A stretch of DNA of 64,000 nucleotides, taken from Eutypa lata (taxonomy: Eukaryota > Ascomycota > Sordariomycetes > Xylariales > Diatrypaceae). Made by a program: the position numbers and the translations under genes. The notes below the pieces were generated by a model. The model ran no database searches and was not told the origin of the DNA. It saw only the letters and a program-made list of their open reading frames with translations. The stretch lies in assembly GCA_022661535.1 (NCBI GenBank), contig JAKULF010000009.1, positions 2,046,001 to 2,110,000 of the forward strand, in the 5' to 3' direction. The stretch's first letter is position 1; every line of letters begins with the position of its first letter. This document shows positions 32,584 through 44,379 of the stretch, one piece after another.

Positions 32584-34824
32584 ATGCCGCGATCGAGCTT
32601 CTCGGACAACCCGTTGCTGCGGGTGTCACGCCCGGTATCCGCTTGCTCTCGATGTCAGTATTCCTACTAGTTATCCGAAACTGGGACATTGAAGATCTTA
32701 TGACTGACATACCTTAAGGCCGATCTGCGAAAGTAAAGGTAATTGTTCATAATATAATACTCGTATTCTGCTAGTGCTTATATTAATGCTGCAAAGTGCG
32801 ACGGGAAGTTGCCGGCATGTACCGCTTGCGAAAAGGCTGGTCGCGAGAATGAATGTTCCGCCGCGAACGATCAGTTCGCCAGGGGCAAAGAAAGGAGGTA
32901 TGGCATACTCAATCGCCGAGATTTGTTACGCTTGGCTTACCAATTTCTTTCTCAGTTATGTCGCAGCTCTTGAACTTCGTGTTGAGAAATTAGAGAGGCG
33001 ACTAGCCTATGCTCGGTCTCGGAAGGCTTCAGTAGCCCAACATGAATCTGATTTGCCTGCAGTGCCTGAGAATGAGCCACCGCGAAAGGACTCGCTAGCG
33101 AACATCAGAGCCGCCATTCACAGGAAAGCCGAACGAAAACGTGAGAACTCAGATGTCAACTCGCTCATGGCTGACTTTGGCTTCTTGTAAACTCCCCTCT
33201 GCCGTATAAAGTGACCATTGGACGCTAATGTAAAGTACGTAGATCGATCAACGCTACCACGCGAGACTTCGAACCATCAATGAGTAGCAATATGACATTT
33301 GCTCGGCTCGTGCTTGCTGCTGCATCGAACGACCCTTTGCCAGAAATGGTGAACTGGAGGTTACCTCCCCGCCAGCATGCTCTCAGTATTGTTCAATATT
33401 ATATGAACAATATATACTCGCTATTCCCGGCATTTTCTGAAACTACGCTTTATACCATCCTCGATCAGATGTATTCGCAGCAAGATCGTGGCATAAAGGA
33501 CGAAGAATACTGGCTCGTTTACATGGTACTAGCAGTTGGCTCGACCGCTCAAAGCCAGAATAAGAATGACGAGTATCACATCAACGGGCTTCACTTTGTT
33601 TCGCAGGCTCTCCAGCATGCGGACCGTGCTCTTATGCCCGGTTATACCTCACAAATACAGTCGCTCATCCTCCTTACGCAGTACTCGATGCTTGACCCTG
33701 CCCATTTCGATAGTTGGCATCTTATTGGTTTCACCTGTCGGGCAGTGATAGACCTGGGCTTTCACCAAGACCCGCCCCCTGAGCAGCTGTCAGATAAGGC
33801 CGTGTTAGATATGAGGCGGAAGACCTTCTATTGTGTCTACTCTCTGGATCGGTACGCGTGAAGACTTCTAAATTTTAATCCATAACCGCTGACATCATAA
33901 TCCAGTTCCATCAGTATGGTGCACGCGCGTGCATTCTCTTTCACTGACGATGCGACAAATGTCGGTTGGCCGAGACCATCTTCTTTTAGCCGCAGGGCTT
34001 CTATCACCGGCCAGATGCTCTCTGGATCTGAACCTGCATTCTTACTCTTTCAGCTACGAAGAGCACAGTCGCATTGGTATCAAGCTCTTTTTCAGTCTGA
34101 TCCGACTCCGTTACCAGACTCATCATCGTTCATCTGGAAAATGTGCCTGGAAATGAAGGAGTGGGCGGAGGCGCTTCCTAGTTCGCTACCCGTTGGGATG
34201 AGATCGTTGTTCGATCTCGAAGTTCGCTATAGCTTCGTTTATTGCATTGCCCCTTCAGCACGGGCTCCACATATGACAGACTACGGCCGTCTACTCATTT
34301 TCGAACATGCAATCGCGTACTTAGATCGCATATACGAGATCTCATACAGCGGTATCAACACAGCGTTCTATTCATACCATGACGCGCTGCGAGTATTTTT
34401 CATGGCCAGTCAGTTCATTGCGGTCCTACGTGATGCGGAAGACGTGCTCCTTTCAGGGGTCCCTATACCGCCGCCACCAGTCGAGTATGGGAAAACGCCG
34501 CCTTTGCCATTACCTCAGCGACATGGCGGACCTTTAGTCGATAACCTCGAGAGAAGTATTGGATGTCTGGAAAGGACGGCCCTGACGCTAGCAAAATACG
34601 GGGAGCGTTGGGATGATTCAGTCACCCTCAAGAGGAGCTACGAAATGATCTCCAGCAACATGCTCGATCATCTTCGTGTTCGAAGACAGCTGAAGCAACG
34701 CGCGTCACCCCCGCAGGTGGTCTCTGCGCCGCTTCCTAGGGAGATGCGATGGGTTGGTGTTGACGTTGAGTCGATGATGAGAGGGAATTTAGCAGGGTCG
34801 AGACACATCAAGTTTGAGCATTGA
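32584..34824 (+). CDS. Zn(2)Cys(6) transcription factor with a 20-nt microexon in its zinc cluster
   Basis: Six exons (32584-32653, 32719-32738, 32797-32897, 32956-33186, 33243-33851, 33906-34824) give 649 residues. Without the 20-nt exon 2, which codes the RSAKVK stretch between the second and third cysteines, the cluster would be incomplete. With it the spacing is exact: Cys21, Cys24, Cys31, Cys38, Cys41 and Cys50 (C-x2-C-x6-C-x6-C-x2-C-x8-C). A coiled coil follows (YVAALELRVEKLERRL), then the family block DFGFLSINATTRDF that spans an intron, and the fungal-specific regulatory domain (LILLTQYSML, RRKTFYCVYSLDRSISMVHARAF). The first donor is GTCAGT. It is divergent from the regulator at 26.6-29.8 kb and 1.2 kb upstream of a co-directional sugar porter, which it might control; the latter is inference. 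Confidence 0.85.
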
Positions 34825-36008
34825 GTTCATGTATGGCGCATTTGGGCTCATATCAGTTGATATAGTATTCAGTCGCTGGGGCCGGCAGCTCGTTTGTGGC
34901 TCTCATGGAGTTTGGGTGCTATAAATAGGTATCTAACTAGGACTTGAAGGGTATGTTTTCCATCTCGATACCACAATACAGGACGTTTTCTTTGGTGTTC
35001 CGAGCTGTAGATCACCCGCTAGTGAATGTCATGTACAGAACTTCAGATAAACAAGTCTTCCATAATTGGTGGATTCATCATGAACTGATATTCCATTCCA
35101 GGGTTTCAGCTGGAAGAGAGTCTCCACATTGACAAATTCACTAAGTATAGGTAACGATATCACATCGCAGAAGCGGCCCGATAAACCAAGCACAAGCGAC
35201 CTAAGATATGAGTACTTCGTAGTTATGTATTTGACAGCTCTATCTATGGAGCGTAAGAAAGCTTGATGTTTTCCGTCGACATAGCTGAAGTCGGAGTTGA
35301 CGCTAATAAGCGACATGCTGCAATCGCAAGGAGTGATGATTGGTGGAAAGTTTCAACGGTTCTCTCCTCCCCGCCGCGAATCCGGGGCCGCTCGTGGGGG
35401 AGCCTAACTAGCTGCCTACTAACTAAACCAAGTCCGGGGAAAGGCTTGTTTCCTCCAGTTCAGCTCCATCTAACAAAAATGAAGCTGCTGCTAATAACCT
35501 TGGCCTAGAGCTACTAATGGTCAAGGTCGCTATATGGACGAACTACCTAGTTATAGTTATCAGATGTCCATCCCCACTCGGGCGAAGGCATCGCGAACAG
35601 CATAGCGTGGTGGGCAGGAAAATATGGGCCCGAGAGCCGGGTACGACGAATCGCGGTGGGGAGTGGCCCCAGAGCGAGTGCTACCCCGGGACGGTGCGCT
35701 AGGCCCGGTCTGAAGAAGTCCAACCGAGATAGGGCCCTTGCTTGGCCGGGGTGAGAAAGATACCTGGTTAGTCCGCGATTCATATATATGAAGTGAAGAT
35801 CCTCCGTGCGCTCTACCTACTCGCCGTGTCTCTTCTCAGGCCTCTTCCTCTCGCCTCTTCTGCTTCTTTTCAAGTCAGACGAGACTCTCTTCGACGTAGT
35901 TAGGCCGGTCTGTCTCCTCTGGTGGTAATAAGAAAAACTGTTGAGACGGATTCTCGAAGTCCCTTGGAATCGCTCACGCCTAGAAGCACCGCCTCAATAC
36001 CGCCCAAG
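34825..36008. other. Intergenic, promoter of the sugar porter
   Basis: About 1.2 kb. The part from 35560 to 35770 is GC-rich and the part from 35815 to 35935 pyrimidine-rich, as expected for the promoter and 5' leader of the downstream gene. No coding frame is convincing. Confidence 0.5.
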
Positions 36009-38082
36009 ATGGTGAGCAAAACGCGGGCGTACAACTGGTAAGCTCGGCTCGCCTATCCAAGGCCAAGTTGACGATTTACTAAGACGCGAGATAGGTACAT
36101 CTGTTTGGTGGCGGCGATGGTAAGTAAACTATGTCGAAGTTCTAGGTTCTTGCGGTCTGCTCGATTAATGGGTAATCCCCCCGTGGATTATGCTCACCGA
36201 ACCTGTCGCTCTTTAACGCCGCTCGCTATAGCTGCTCCTGTCCTGTGCTTGTAGATAAGGGGATACTAACTTCAGATCCCAACAGTGCATGGTCCTCTAC
36301 GGTTACGATGCGTCCGTCTTCAACGCCGCCCAGGGCTCGAACAACTGGCTTGAATGGTTCGACCTGAATCCGGTAAGCCTCTCACGCGAAGACATATTCA
36401 TATATCCATATTGCACAGAAACTAAATCAATAGCATGGGCTCTAGAAAACAGACGCCAATCTCATCGGTCTGATTAACACGGCTTATACTATAGGAGCTA
36501 TCGTGGCCGGCTGGTTTTTGGGTGGACCAGTAGCCGATCGCTTCGGACGACGAGTGGGCATGGCCGTAGGATGCTTCCTCATCATCATCGCTACGTTTTT
36601 GCAAGCCTTCGCCCCGTACCACAACATTGGTTGTTTTATCGGCGGTCGGGTGCTCATCGGTCTGGGCCAAGGGATGGCATTGAGTCAGTCGTCTCCTCTC
36701 CCCCCTTTCATTCACGCGCGATATATCGATTTGGCCGAACGAGTGACTGATTTACTGACTTCTGATGAGCAGCTGCCGGACCGGTCTATATTAATGAAGT
36801 TTCTCCCTCCGAAATCCGAGGTCATATCATGACGTTCTGGCAGCTCAACTTCAGCGTCGGCTCCTTTATCGCCTACTGGATCGCCTTTGCTTGCAACTTA
36901 CACAAGGAGACCCTCGGCCACTGGGACTGGCGAATGGTCGTGATCTTCCAGCTCCTGGTTCCGACCATAATCTGCATACTCCTCCCCTTCCAGCCAGAAT
37001 CACCGCGATGGTGGATCCAGCGCCACAACAACGTCGAAGAGGCGCGCAAGGCCCTTCTCAAGATCCGCGAGACGGAACAGGAGGCCGAGGAAGAGCTACA
37101 AGCGATCCGGGACGCGATCGAGTTCGAGCACGAGGTCGTCAGCAGCAACTCATACCTGGCGCTCTTCAAGGACCCGTCGGTGCGCAAGCGGCTGTACCTC
37201 GCCTTCCTCCTCAACGTCGGCCAGCAGCTCTCGGGCCAGGGCACGCTCAACAACTACTCGAGCGCCATCTACAAGACCATCTGGCCGTCGAGCGAGACCA
37301 TCACGCTCATCAACGCCCTCAACGCCACCTGCGGCATCTTGTTCACGCTGAACGCCGTCTGGACCGCCGACCGCTTCGGCCGCCGCTGGCTGCTCATCGT
37401 CGGCGCCCTCGGCATGGCCGTCTGCATGCTGATCGTGCCCGTGATCGGGCTCGCGACGCCCGACGTGGTCGGCACCGACGGCGTCACCACGACGAAGACT
37501 CAGCCGACGGGGATCGCCATCGTCGTCATGCTATTTCTCTTTATCTTTTTTTATAAACCATCGTGGGGAGCTGCGGTCGTAAGTACTAAAACAAGTCAAT
37601 ATCTTCTTTTTCTCGTTTTGTTATGGAACCTTCTAGTTACAAGATATGATGAAAAACTAAATACTAACTTATTTTTACTACCGCAGTGGATCTGGACGGC
37701 CGAAGTGTTCAGCATGAACGTGCGGGCGCAAGCCGTCGGGATGTGCTCGCAGATGCAGAACGTCGCAAACACGATCTTCCAGCAGTTCTTCCCGCTGTTT
37801 CTAAACAACACGGGCCTGCGCTGCCTCTTCTTCTTCATGGCTGTCAATGTCCTCCTCGCCGCCTTCGTCTTCTTCTGCATCCCCGAGACTAAGCAGGTAC
37901 CCCTCGAGGAGATCGACACTCTGTTTGGCGGTCAGAACCACGTCGAGAAGGGCGGACAGCTGCTCCATCAGCATGAGCCTGCGGCGGCGACGATGACGGC
38001 GGCGGGCGGGGAGAAGGGCCATCGCTCTGCCGAGATCGAAGCTTCTTCCCCTCCTGCCCCGAGGGAGATCCAGGATGTTTAA
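36009..38082 (+). CDS. MFS sugar transporter, sugar-porter family
   Basis: Six exons (36009-36037, 36095-36119, 36286-36372, 36446-36683, 36773-37578, 37687-38082) give 526 residues. The first two exons are only 29 and 25 nt, and the joins reconstruct TM1 (CLVAAMCMVLYGYDASVFN). Sugar-porter signatures are clear: DRFGRRVG after TM2, PVYINEVSPSEIRG after TM4 (the R-G-[x] loop and PESPR-type motif QPESPRWW after TM6), ADRFGRRWLL in the second half, and PETKQVPLEEIDTLF at the end. QQLSGQGTLNNYS in TM7 matches the QQxxGxNxxxYY-type motif but with changes, so substrate choice may differ from hexose carriers. The last intron (108 bp) is free of stops in frame. It probably works at the plasma membrane. 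Confidence 0.9.
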
Positions 38083-38347
38083 ATGAGCTGGGTAGTCGAG
38101 TTGTCATCCCATTCGACATCCAGTATTTGCTTAGATTTTAAAGACTCGACTTTATTGGCATATACAAAGCGTAAATAGTTCCTAGTGAAACTACCTAACA
38201 GCTCTTAGTAATTAAACTTTTATTTATGTGTAAATATGCAAAGTTGTAGTTGTATTATAAAGCCAATAGTTATATATTGAGTCTGGGATTGAAGAATAAT
38301 TACAAGTACATTGGGCTCTGGTTGTTTTCTTTTCTATTATGCGGGGC

Positions 38348-39454
38348 CTATGTAGATGCTGGATTAATTGCATCCGGCCTTTCAGGCTTGGGTAGGGACA
38401 CTGAACGTCGTACCAGCTCTGACACATCCTTAGCTGGGCCATAGACCGGATCCGTATCGATGATAGGAGGTATACCTTCCTTGAAATACGACTCCATGGT
38501 ATCGTAAAGAACCTCACTAAATCGTTCATCGGTCGAGCTCTCACCAAGAGGGATTATTCTCAACGGTACCGTATGTCACCACTTAACCAGCGGCGTTAAC
38601 AGTACCTTACGAACGTCCTCCTAATAATGATCTTCGTCCGGGGTCTTGTGCTGGAAGTCGCTCCCCAACTTTAAGCTATACTCTAGAAGATCGCGGCCGG
38701 TGTAAGGTCCTTTCCAATTCATACGGAGGAGAGACGCAAAGAGGCTCGAGTTGGGGTAGTCAACAACGTAGTAATAGCCTTCGAATCCGTTGTCTTTTTC
38801 CCAGCAAGTCTCCGGGTGCTTGATGTCTGGACATAAAACAAGCCCGTGGCCGGCAACAGCAGCAAATGATTCAGAGAGAAGGTGTCTCTCCCAGATAGGC
38901 GACACGGCGAGCGGCATGTATCCGAAACCAACGTACTCAAACGCTCGTAGAGGTCCTCGTCGTAGATGGCTGGGAATGTCGGAATACAAGCGGAGGCTGA
39001 TTGGATAGAAACCCCCAGATACTTTCCGGTTGCCTCTTTCAGTTCCCGGACAAGCGTGCTGATGTTCCCGACATCCCCAGAAGCGGGCAGTCCGACCGTC
39101 TTGCGAAGTTTCCTCTCTTGTCGTCGTGGCCAATCGCCCCATCTCTCGTTGGGCTTCATGTATGGAGGCCTATGGGGTTTCAGATCAAAGAGCTAAGTAA
39201 CGGGAAGTTCGGGGAAGATGTACGCGTAGTGGACGGAAGACCACAGGGAGAGCTTGCGCAACGTGTCTCGATAACAGTCGTTGCTGCTGAACCCGTGCGA
39301 TTTCCTTGACTGTACCGTTAGGATAACTTATCGCAGCTGTTCCATATGAGTATTTTAAGTCGAAACCAACCGCGATACCTTGCGGGTTCCCGAAGGTCAG
39401 GGCAGACCTAGACAAGGTGGCGATAAAGATGCACACGAGCCAGATGAATTGCAT
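38348..39454 (-). pseudogene. Decayed Hsp70/actin-like ATPase-domain gene with a signal-peptide-like start
   Basis: The fragments follow one another on the minus strand and together resemble a fungal family of divergent Hsp70-like proteins. It starts with a hydrophobic leader (MQFIWLVCIFIATLSRSALT) and the phosphate-1-like GIAVGFDLKYSYGTAAISY. Defects: a frame change at about 39297 before SSNDCYRDTLRKLS, a TAG at 39195-39193, a frame change at about 38945 between IYDEDLYE and AFEYVGFGY, a TAG at 38623-38621 after PDEDHY (where the family usually has Trp), and a TGA shortly after. The end DTDPVYGPAKDVSELV is still clear. At least two of the stops fit G-to-A or C-to-T change. With this many breaks no functional product is expected. 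Confidence 0.75.
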
Positions 39455-41436
39455 GACTATGGTATTAGGACGTGATTATACTAAGATGATAACACTGGAA
39501 CTCGTAAAAGCAAGTAGGGTGACGGAGCTACAAGGTATCAGTTTAGTTTTCCATCCATGAAAGTCTCAATGTGCGATCGTCAAATCGAGACACTATAGAT
39601 TCTGGCTAAGTCATTTTCCAGAGTGTTGTGCGTTGCGAGTCCTTCCTTTATTAAGTACTAGGCAATCAAAAAGTGAGGTTGAGGTGGAGTCAGGGGTGGT
39701 GGCTATGTAGGTACTATATACGAAGTAGATATTAGCTTGGTCAATGCATTTCGGACATTGTAAGTAGGCAAGTAATGGAAGGCTCTGCTATGGTGGGCCT
39801 ATACGTCGGTATTTCTGCATTGCTGGACTATTCAATAAGCTCTAAATTGGAGTTCCTAGTCGCCCCTTAAAGTAGCATGAAGTTGAGTTTTAATTCCTAA
39901 GTTTAGGGCATTCTAAGTGCACTACTATTCCATTCTGGTCTGACATATTCTACTTATAATGGACATACATGTCTTCTTCGTGGAGCGTATTGGTTGACAC
40001 CCTGCTCGATCTCCACGGCAATTCAGAGCCGCCCCCCAAATATCTGAAGTATGTATTCGCACCTCCGATGTGCATCTTCTAAGTGTACTCCTGTACCATT
40101 GCGTTCACACCTCCTCGAGGCAGCTTCCCACAATTCGCCAACCTCGCTATGTAGTGCGGTGGTTAATGTTGTAGAATCGGTAACGGGAAAGAGGTTCTCC
40201 TCAAATATGCATTCCATTTTGGGCGCTACGACTGGATCGATATATATTGGGACATGAGCTGCAATTCGGAGGACGTGGCTCATAGCAGCTAAATTAAGAT
40301 ATTAAGGGTGAAGTAAAAGTTTTGGTGAGGGTTTAGGAACAAGAAAAAGGAAAGAAACGATGGATAGGAAAAAAAGCAAATGAAAAAGAATGAAAAGTGA
40401 AGTTGAAAAAAGAAAGGAAATTAATGAAGTTGAAAAAAGAAAAGAAAAAGAGAAAAAAAACAATTGACTTGACAACCACGGGGAGTGACGGTCGCCTCGA
40501 ACCCTAGGGGTCCGAGTCCAGAATCGAAACCCGTACAACTGGATGCGAAAGTATTACCTCTGGATTAATCGAGCAATTGTACCACTCCGCCATTGCTGGC
40601 AGAGTGGTTGGTGAAAATTTAACTACTTATTTACATACATATATCCCCCCACAGGTGATGACCCTTTAGCACCAGTTTCTTACAGACATCAAATGATCGG
40701 TAGTCTACCTAATCCAGAGCTTCCGCACCACTAGGGCGTTGCTGCCTTTCAATTCAATACCTATAACAATGCTACGAAGGTGGTTGACAATAGGTGTATG
40801 TATAAACAGTACGCAGATATCACCTTGGAGATAAGGTGGAATAGTTGCCGTGGCAATGTATTATATTTTGCACTGTAAGTATGGCCTTCATCCATACTGC
40901 TTACTCACTTCAAGAATATTTTCCTTCCTCTAACCTAATCTACTCGCCTCATCGTGGAGATTCGTAGATGCGCGCTATCATATTCTGTGCCGTAAAAATG
41001 GCATCACTTTTCCTTTTGCAGAAATATATCAAGGTCGACATGTCCTCAACCATAAAGCCTTTTGGGTGTGTACACGGGAGATATTTCATGTAAGAGGCCT
41101 GAAAGCATTATATCCATCGTAAAATGGTCAGCCTCATATTCTTGCTCTACTTAATCGTTTGAGCTCTTACCCTATCGTCAGAATAGATTTCGCTTCGTTG
41201 TCAAGAAGTAATCGTCGAATTTCGACATCTAACGATTACATACCTTGCTACCGTCAATGTTAACTCAGTGCCTTAGCCAATATCAATATGACTCGGTGCT
41301 CTCACGTGTAAGAGAGCGAAACCATCACTGAGGATTTAGCAAAGCGTAGAAATTTCGCTGCGGTTGATGCAGTTCACACATCTGCATCCATTAGTACAAT
41401 AGGGGAAGTTGCCAGCGTCGGGGTAAGTCGACGGTA
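39455..41436. other. Intergenic, AT-rich, with a tRNA-like element
   Basis: About 2 kb. Apart from the pol III-like element at 40450-40606 no gene is seen. A GA-rich tract (about 40335-40460) with short homopurine runs flanks that element. Confidence 0.5.
40450..40606 (-). repeat. tRNA-like / SINE-like element with pol III boxes
   Basis: On the minus strand an A-box-like TGGCGGAGTGG (40592-40582) is followed 61 bp later by a B-box-like GGTTTCGATTC (40531-40521) and, after about 60 bp, by a run of eight T (40460-40453), a pol III stop. The first part also forms a 10-bp imperfect hairpin with CCACTCTGCC upstream. The seven bases before the A box do not pair with any plausible 3' strand, so it is not a proper tRNA gene. 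A tRNA-derived SINE head or a tRNA relic is the best guess. Confidence 0.3.
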
Positions 41437-41750
41437 CTCACTCTGCTTTAGATCAGCCCGTTCGTCACCTCACTCTAGTCGCCAAGATTGTAATTAGTTA
41501 AGAAATCGTACTAACGTAATACATATATCGCCATACCTTTTTATATAAGCTGATATATATATATACAACTACGCAATGGCCAGTATATGGTCTTTTTGGT
41601 AATATGTGGCGATTTATCGATTCGTTACATATTTTTCCTTATAAATTATATTAGGCTTGATGTATAAAAACGCTAGTATAATTCCCCAGCCAATTACAGT
41701 CTTGGCAACCAAAGTGAGGTGACGAACGGGCTAATTTAAAGCAGAGTGAG
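41437..41750. mobile_element. 314-bp MITE with about 65-bp terminal inverted repeats and TA target duplication
   Basis: The left arm from 41437 (CTCACTCTGCTTTA...) matches the reverse complement of the right arm ending at 41750 over about 65 bases. TA stands on both sides (41435-41436 and 41751-41752), as for Tc1/mariner-class insertion. There is no coding capacity; the centre is AT-rich with short TA palindromes. Every difference between the arms that could be checked is a transition, which fits repeat-induced point mutation (RIP) or plain age. It is non-autonomous, and no related transposase is in the window. Confidence 0.8.
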
Positions 41751-41752
41751 TA

Positions 41753-42607
41753 AATCTGTGCAAATGGTTGGGTTTTATATAGAAGCGATATAGATCTGTT
41801 GCCGGCAAAGCGCCAAGAAAACCACAACAGGATGCGGAAGATTATGTATATGGTGCATCACCCTGATATGCCTCCACAATAGCGTTTCATCACTATTCGT
41901 ACCGCTCTAGTAAATCCAAATATGCCGTCCGTCCACTCCATTTCCAAAAGGTAACCGCGTTCGGATGGATTGCTTTTTAATAACTCGGGAGAACGTAGGA
42001 ATAGGTGGATTCAGAGGCACTCCCACACCTTGGTCTTATATTCTCAACGAGCACCTCGGTCCGAGCGTGATTTATTGCTTTATGTGTATTGTGACTCAAA
42101 TTCGTATTTTGTATGGCATGTTGTATGCTTGGCGTATCAAGCATAGTTTCAAAATCCCATTCAGTTCTAGCCGCCTGACTTTACGAGCATCTTCCCTCGC
42201 TAATATTACGAGGGAGGGAGACGGTGGATGCGATGTTTCTCTCAGACAAGGTGATGATAGAACTGACTAGTTACAACACTTCGTGGAGCTTCGTGAGCAT
42301 CGTAGGTAATTAAGAAGATCCAGCTTCTGAAATATCTTGAAGCATGATTTCACGCGTCTCCATTTAAGACATATAATTTCTAGTCATATTAGGGAGAGCC
42401 AAAACCCAACACCAGCTTCGGGATTGCGCTACCATGAATACAACGGAGTCCATCACGTGTTACGGCATGTCGGTCTGGTAAATAACTAATGCTACCTTTA
42501 CTATTGATTAATGCACATTCTATATGCAATATTAGCTAGTTACATAAAGACAAGGCAAAACATGACCCGCCGGTACAAACGTTATTCTATTTAAACATAT
42601 TTTACTC
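41753..42607. other. Intergenic, no gene seen
   Basis: AT-rich sequence between the MITE and the 3' end of the exporter gene. A 101-codon plus-strand frame at 41965-42270 has no features. Confidence 0.5.
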
Positions 42608-44379
42608 TCAGGTACTTTCATCTTGTTTTGGCTTAGGCTCATCTTCAAGTCCAAACTTAGTTACTAGTTCCGTTCGCAACTTCACTTCCCGTTCCATAAA
42701 GCTTAAAAGGAACGCCAGTCCGCCAAACGCGATGGAGACTAGGAACACTTGATGTAGGGCCCTGGTGAACACATCGATTACCTGACTACGGGTTGGCTCA
42801 GATAAGCCCTCAACAAAGGCCTTGGTTGCGCTTGCGTACGAGTTTCCGTTCTGAAGGTGGTCCTTAGCAGGCAGATCTGCTACGTCTTCAGCAAACCTGC
42901 TGCTGTAGGTGTTGAAGACAGCTGCTGGGATTGCCACTCCCCATATATTGCCGAAACTTCGGACAAATGTCCAACTAGCAGTTACAGCAGCGGCATCAGA
43001 TTCAGCAACACCTGCCTGGAAAGCCGGCAATAGAGTGTCAAGTACCATTCCCGCTCCTATGGACGGTAGGACCTGAAGACAAACCCATTTTGCGGTACCA
43101 GAATCTTTATTAAGCACCGAAAGAGAACCAATGCCAGCAGTTAGGAGAGCAAACCCGATGATATGCAGCAGTTTGAACCTCCCCCACCGGGATAAAACAA
43201 TCGCACCGATTGCTGCCCCAGGGATGGCGATTAGTGTAATTGGTAGTATCTGGACTCCTGACCATGTAGGGGTCGACAGCTTCACGGATTGGAAATAGAT
43301 TGGCAGGAAGAAGAATATCCAATAGTTCAACATTGAAACGAGGAACGTATTGACATATATGACCGCCGAGGTTCTGTTCGCGAAGAGGCGGAGAGGCATG
43401 ACCGGCTCGGACGCTAGTTTCGACCCTTCGAACCAGCCGAATGCTAATAGACCGAGAATTCCAAACACAAGAGGGATGATTACCATGGGCGAGGACCATG
43501 GGTGAATAGCGCCAGCCCATGTCAATGCAATGAGCACCGACACGGTAGACCCTATCAAAAGGATATTCCCGATAATATCAATGCGTTTAAGCTTCTCCCA
43601 TACCGCTGTTTCTCTGTCCCAATTGACACGCAGGAACATCCAGAGAAGGACAAGAGAAAGCCCTCCGATAGGTAGGTTAATATAGAACACCTTGAATATG
43701 TCAGCTAGACGTATGTAAGAGTTGAAGGGCTTGCACGAACCCATCTCCAAGTAGTATTCTGGACAATGACGCCGCCAATTGCAGGACCTATAGCCATTCC
43801 AATTCCGTAAGTCATAGCTAGAATGGCTTGAAAATATCCTCTATCTCGTAGCGGTACAAGATCGGAGACAATAACACTGGTGATCATGGTCATTCCACCG
43901 CTTCCTGCGCCTTGAATTGCTCGCCCAGCAATCAACATAGCTTGGCTATTTGCCCCGCCAGAGATACCGCTGCCGAGTGTGTACACTGCAACGATCGCTA
44001 GAGCAAGTGATCGCCTACCGAAGAGGTTGCTTAATTGACCGAACAAGGGCTGTACAGCCGCACTATTGAGGGGCTGTCAACTAGAGAACCTTGATTGAAA
44101 TTGACTTGATGAGACTTACCATGTCAGAAAGAAGATATTGGTGACCCAGATATAATTACGGCCAAGTTTGAGCTCGTCGACGATCACGGGGAGCGAAGTG
44201 ACTATGACAGTGTTTTCTAGTGAACCGAGAAGCATCATTGTACACAAAGCTATGATGATAGACCAGAAGCGATAGTTCCGAGCGTATGATTTCTGGACCT
44301 GAATCCTGCCATTGACCGACTGAGACATTGGGTCGTCCCTTTGAGGCAGCGGAAGGCGCTCCTTGGAAGTGGCAACCAT
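42608..44379 (-). CDS. MFS drug:H+ antiporter, DHA2 (14-TM) family exporter
   Basis: Three exons (44379-44120, 44062-43741, 43690-42608) give 554 residues. Introns are 57 and 50 bp. TM1 contains LGSLENTVIVTSLPVI, the DHA2-type motif D1 region (LDxTIVxxALP) with Glu in place of Asp. The loop after TM2 reads GQLSNLFGRR (motif A), TM4 has GRAIQGAGSGG, and TM5 carries GIGMAIGPAIGG, the antiporter motif C (GxGPxxGG). The junction WRWVFYINLPIGG is characteristic of fungal members. It should export a small hydrophobic compound across the plasma membrane. The position at the edge of a P450/UbiA/oxidoreductase group fits self-protection or product export for that pathway. Confidence 0.9.

Noticed and set aside
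36891..37556. 221-codon frame inside the sugar-porter exon
   Set aside because: An Arg/His/Pro-rich alternative frame produced by high GC at third positions of the real gene.
41965..42270. 101-codon plus-strand frame near the MITE
   Set aside because: No resemblance to transposase or any other family.
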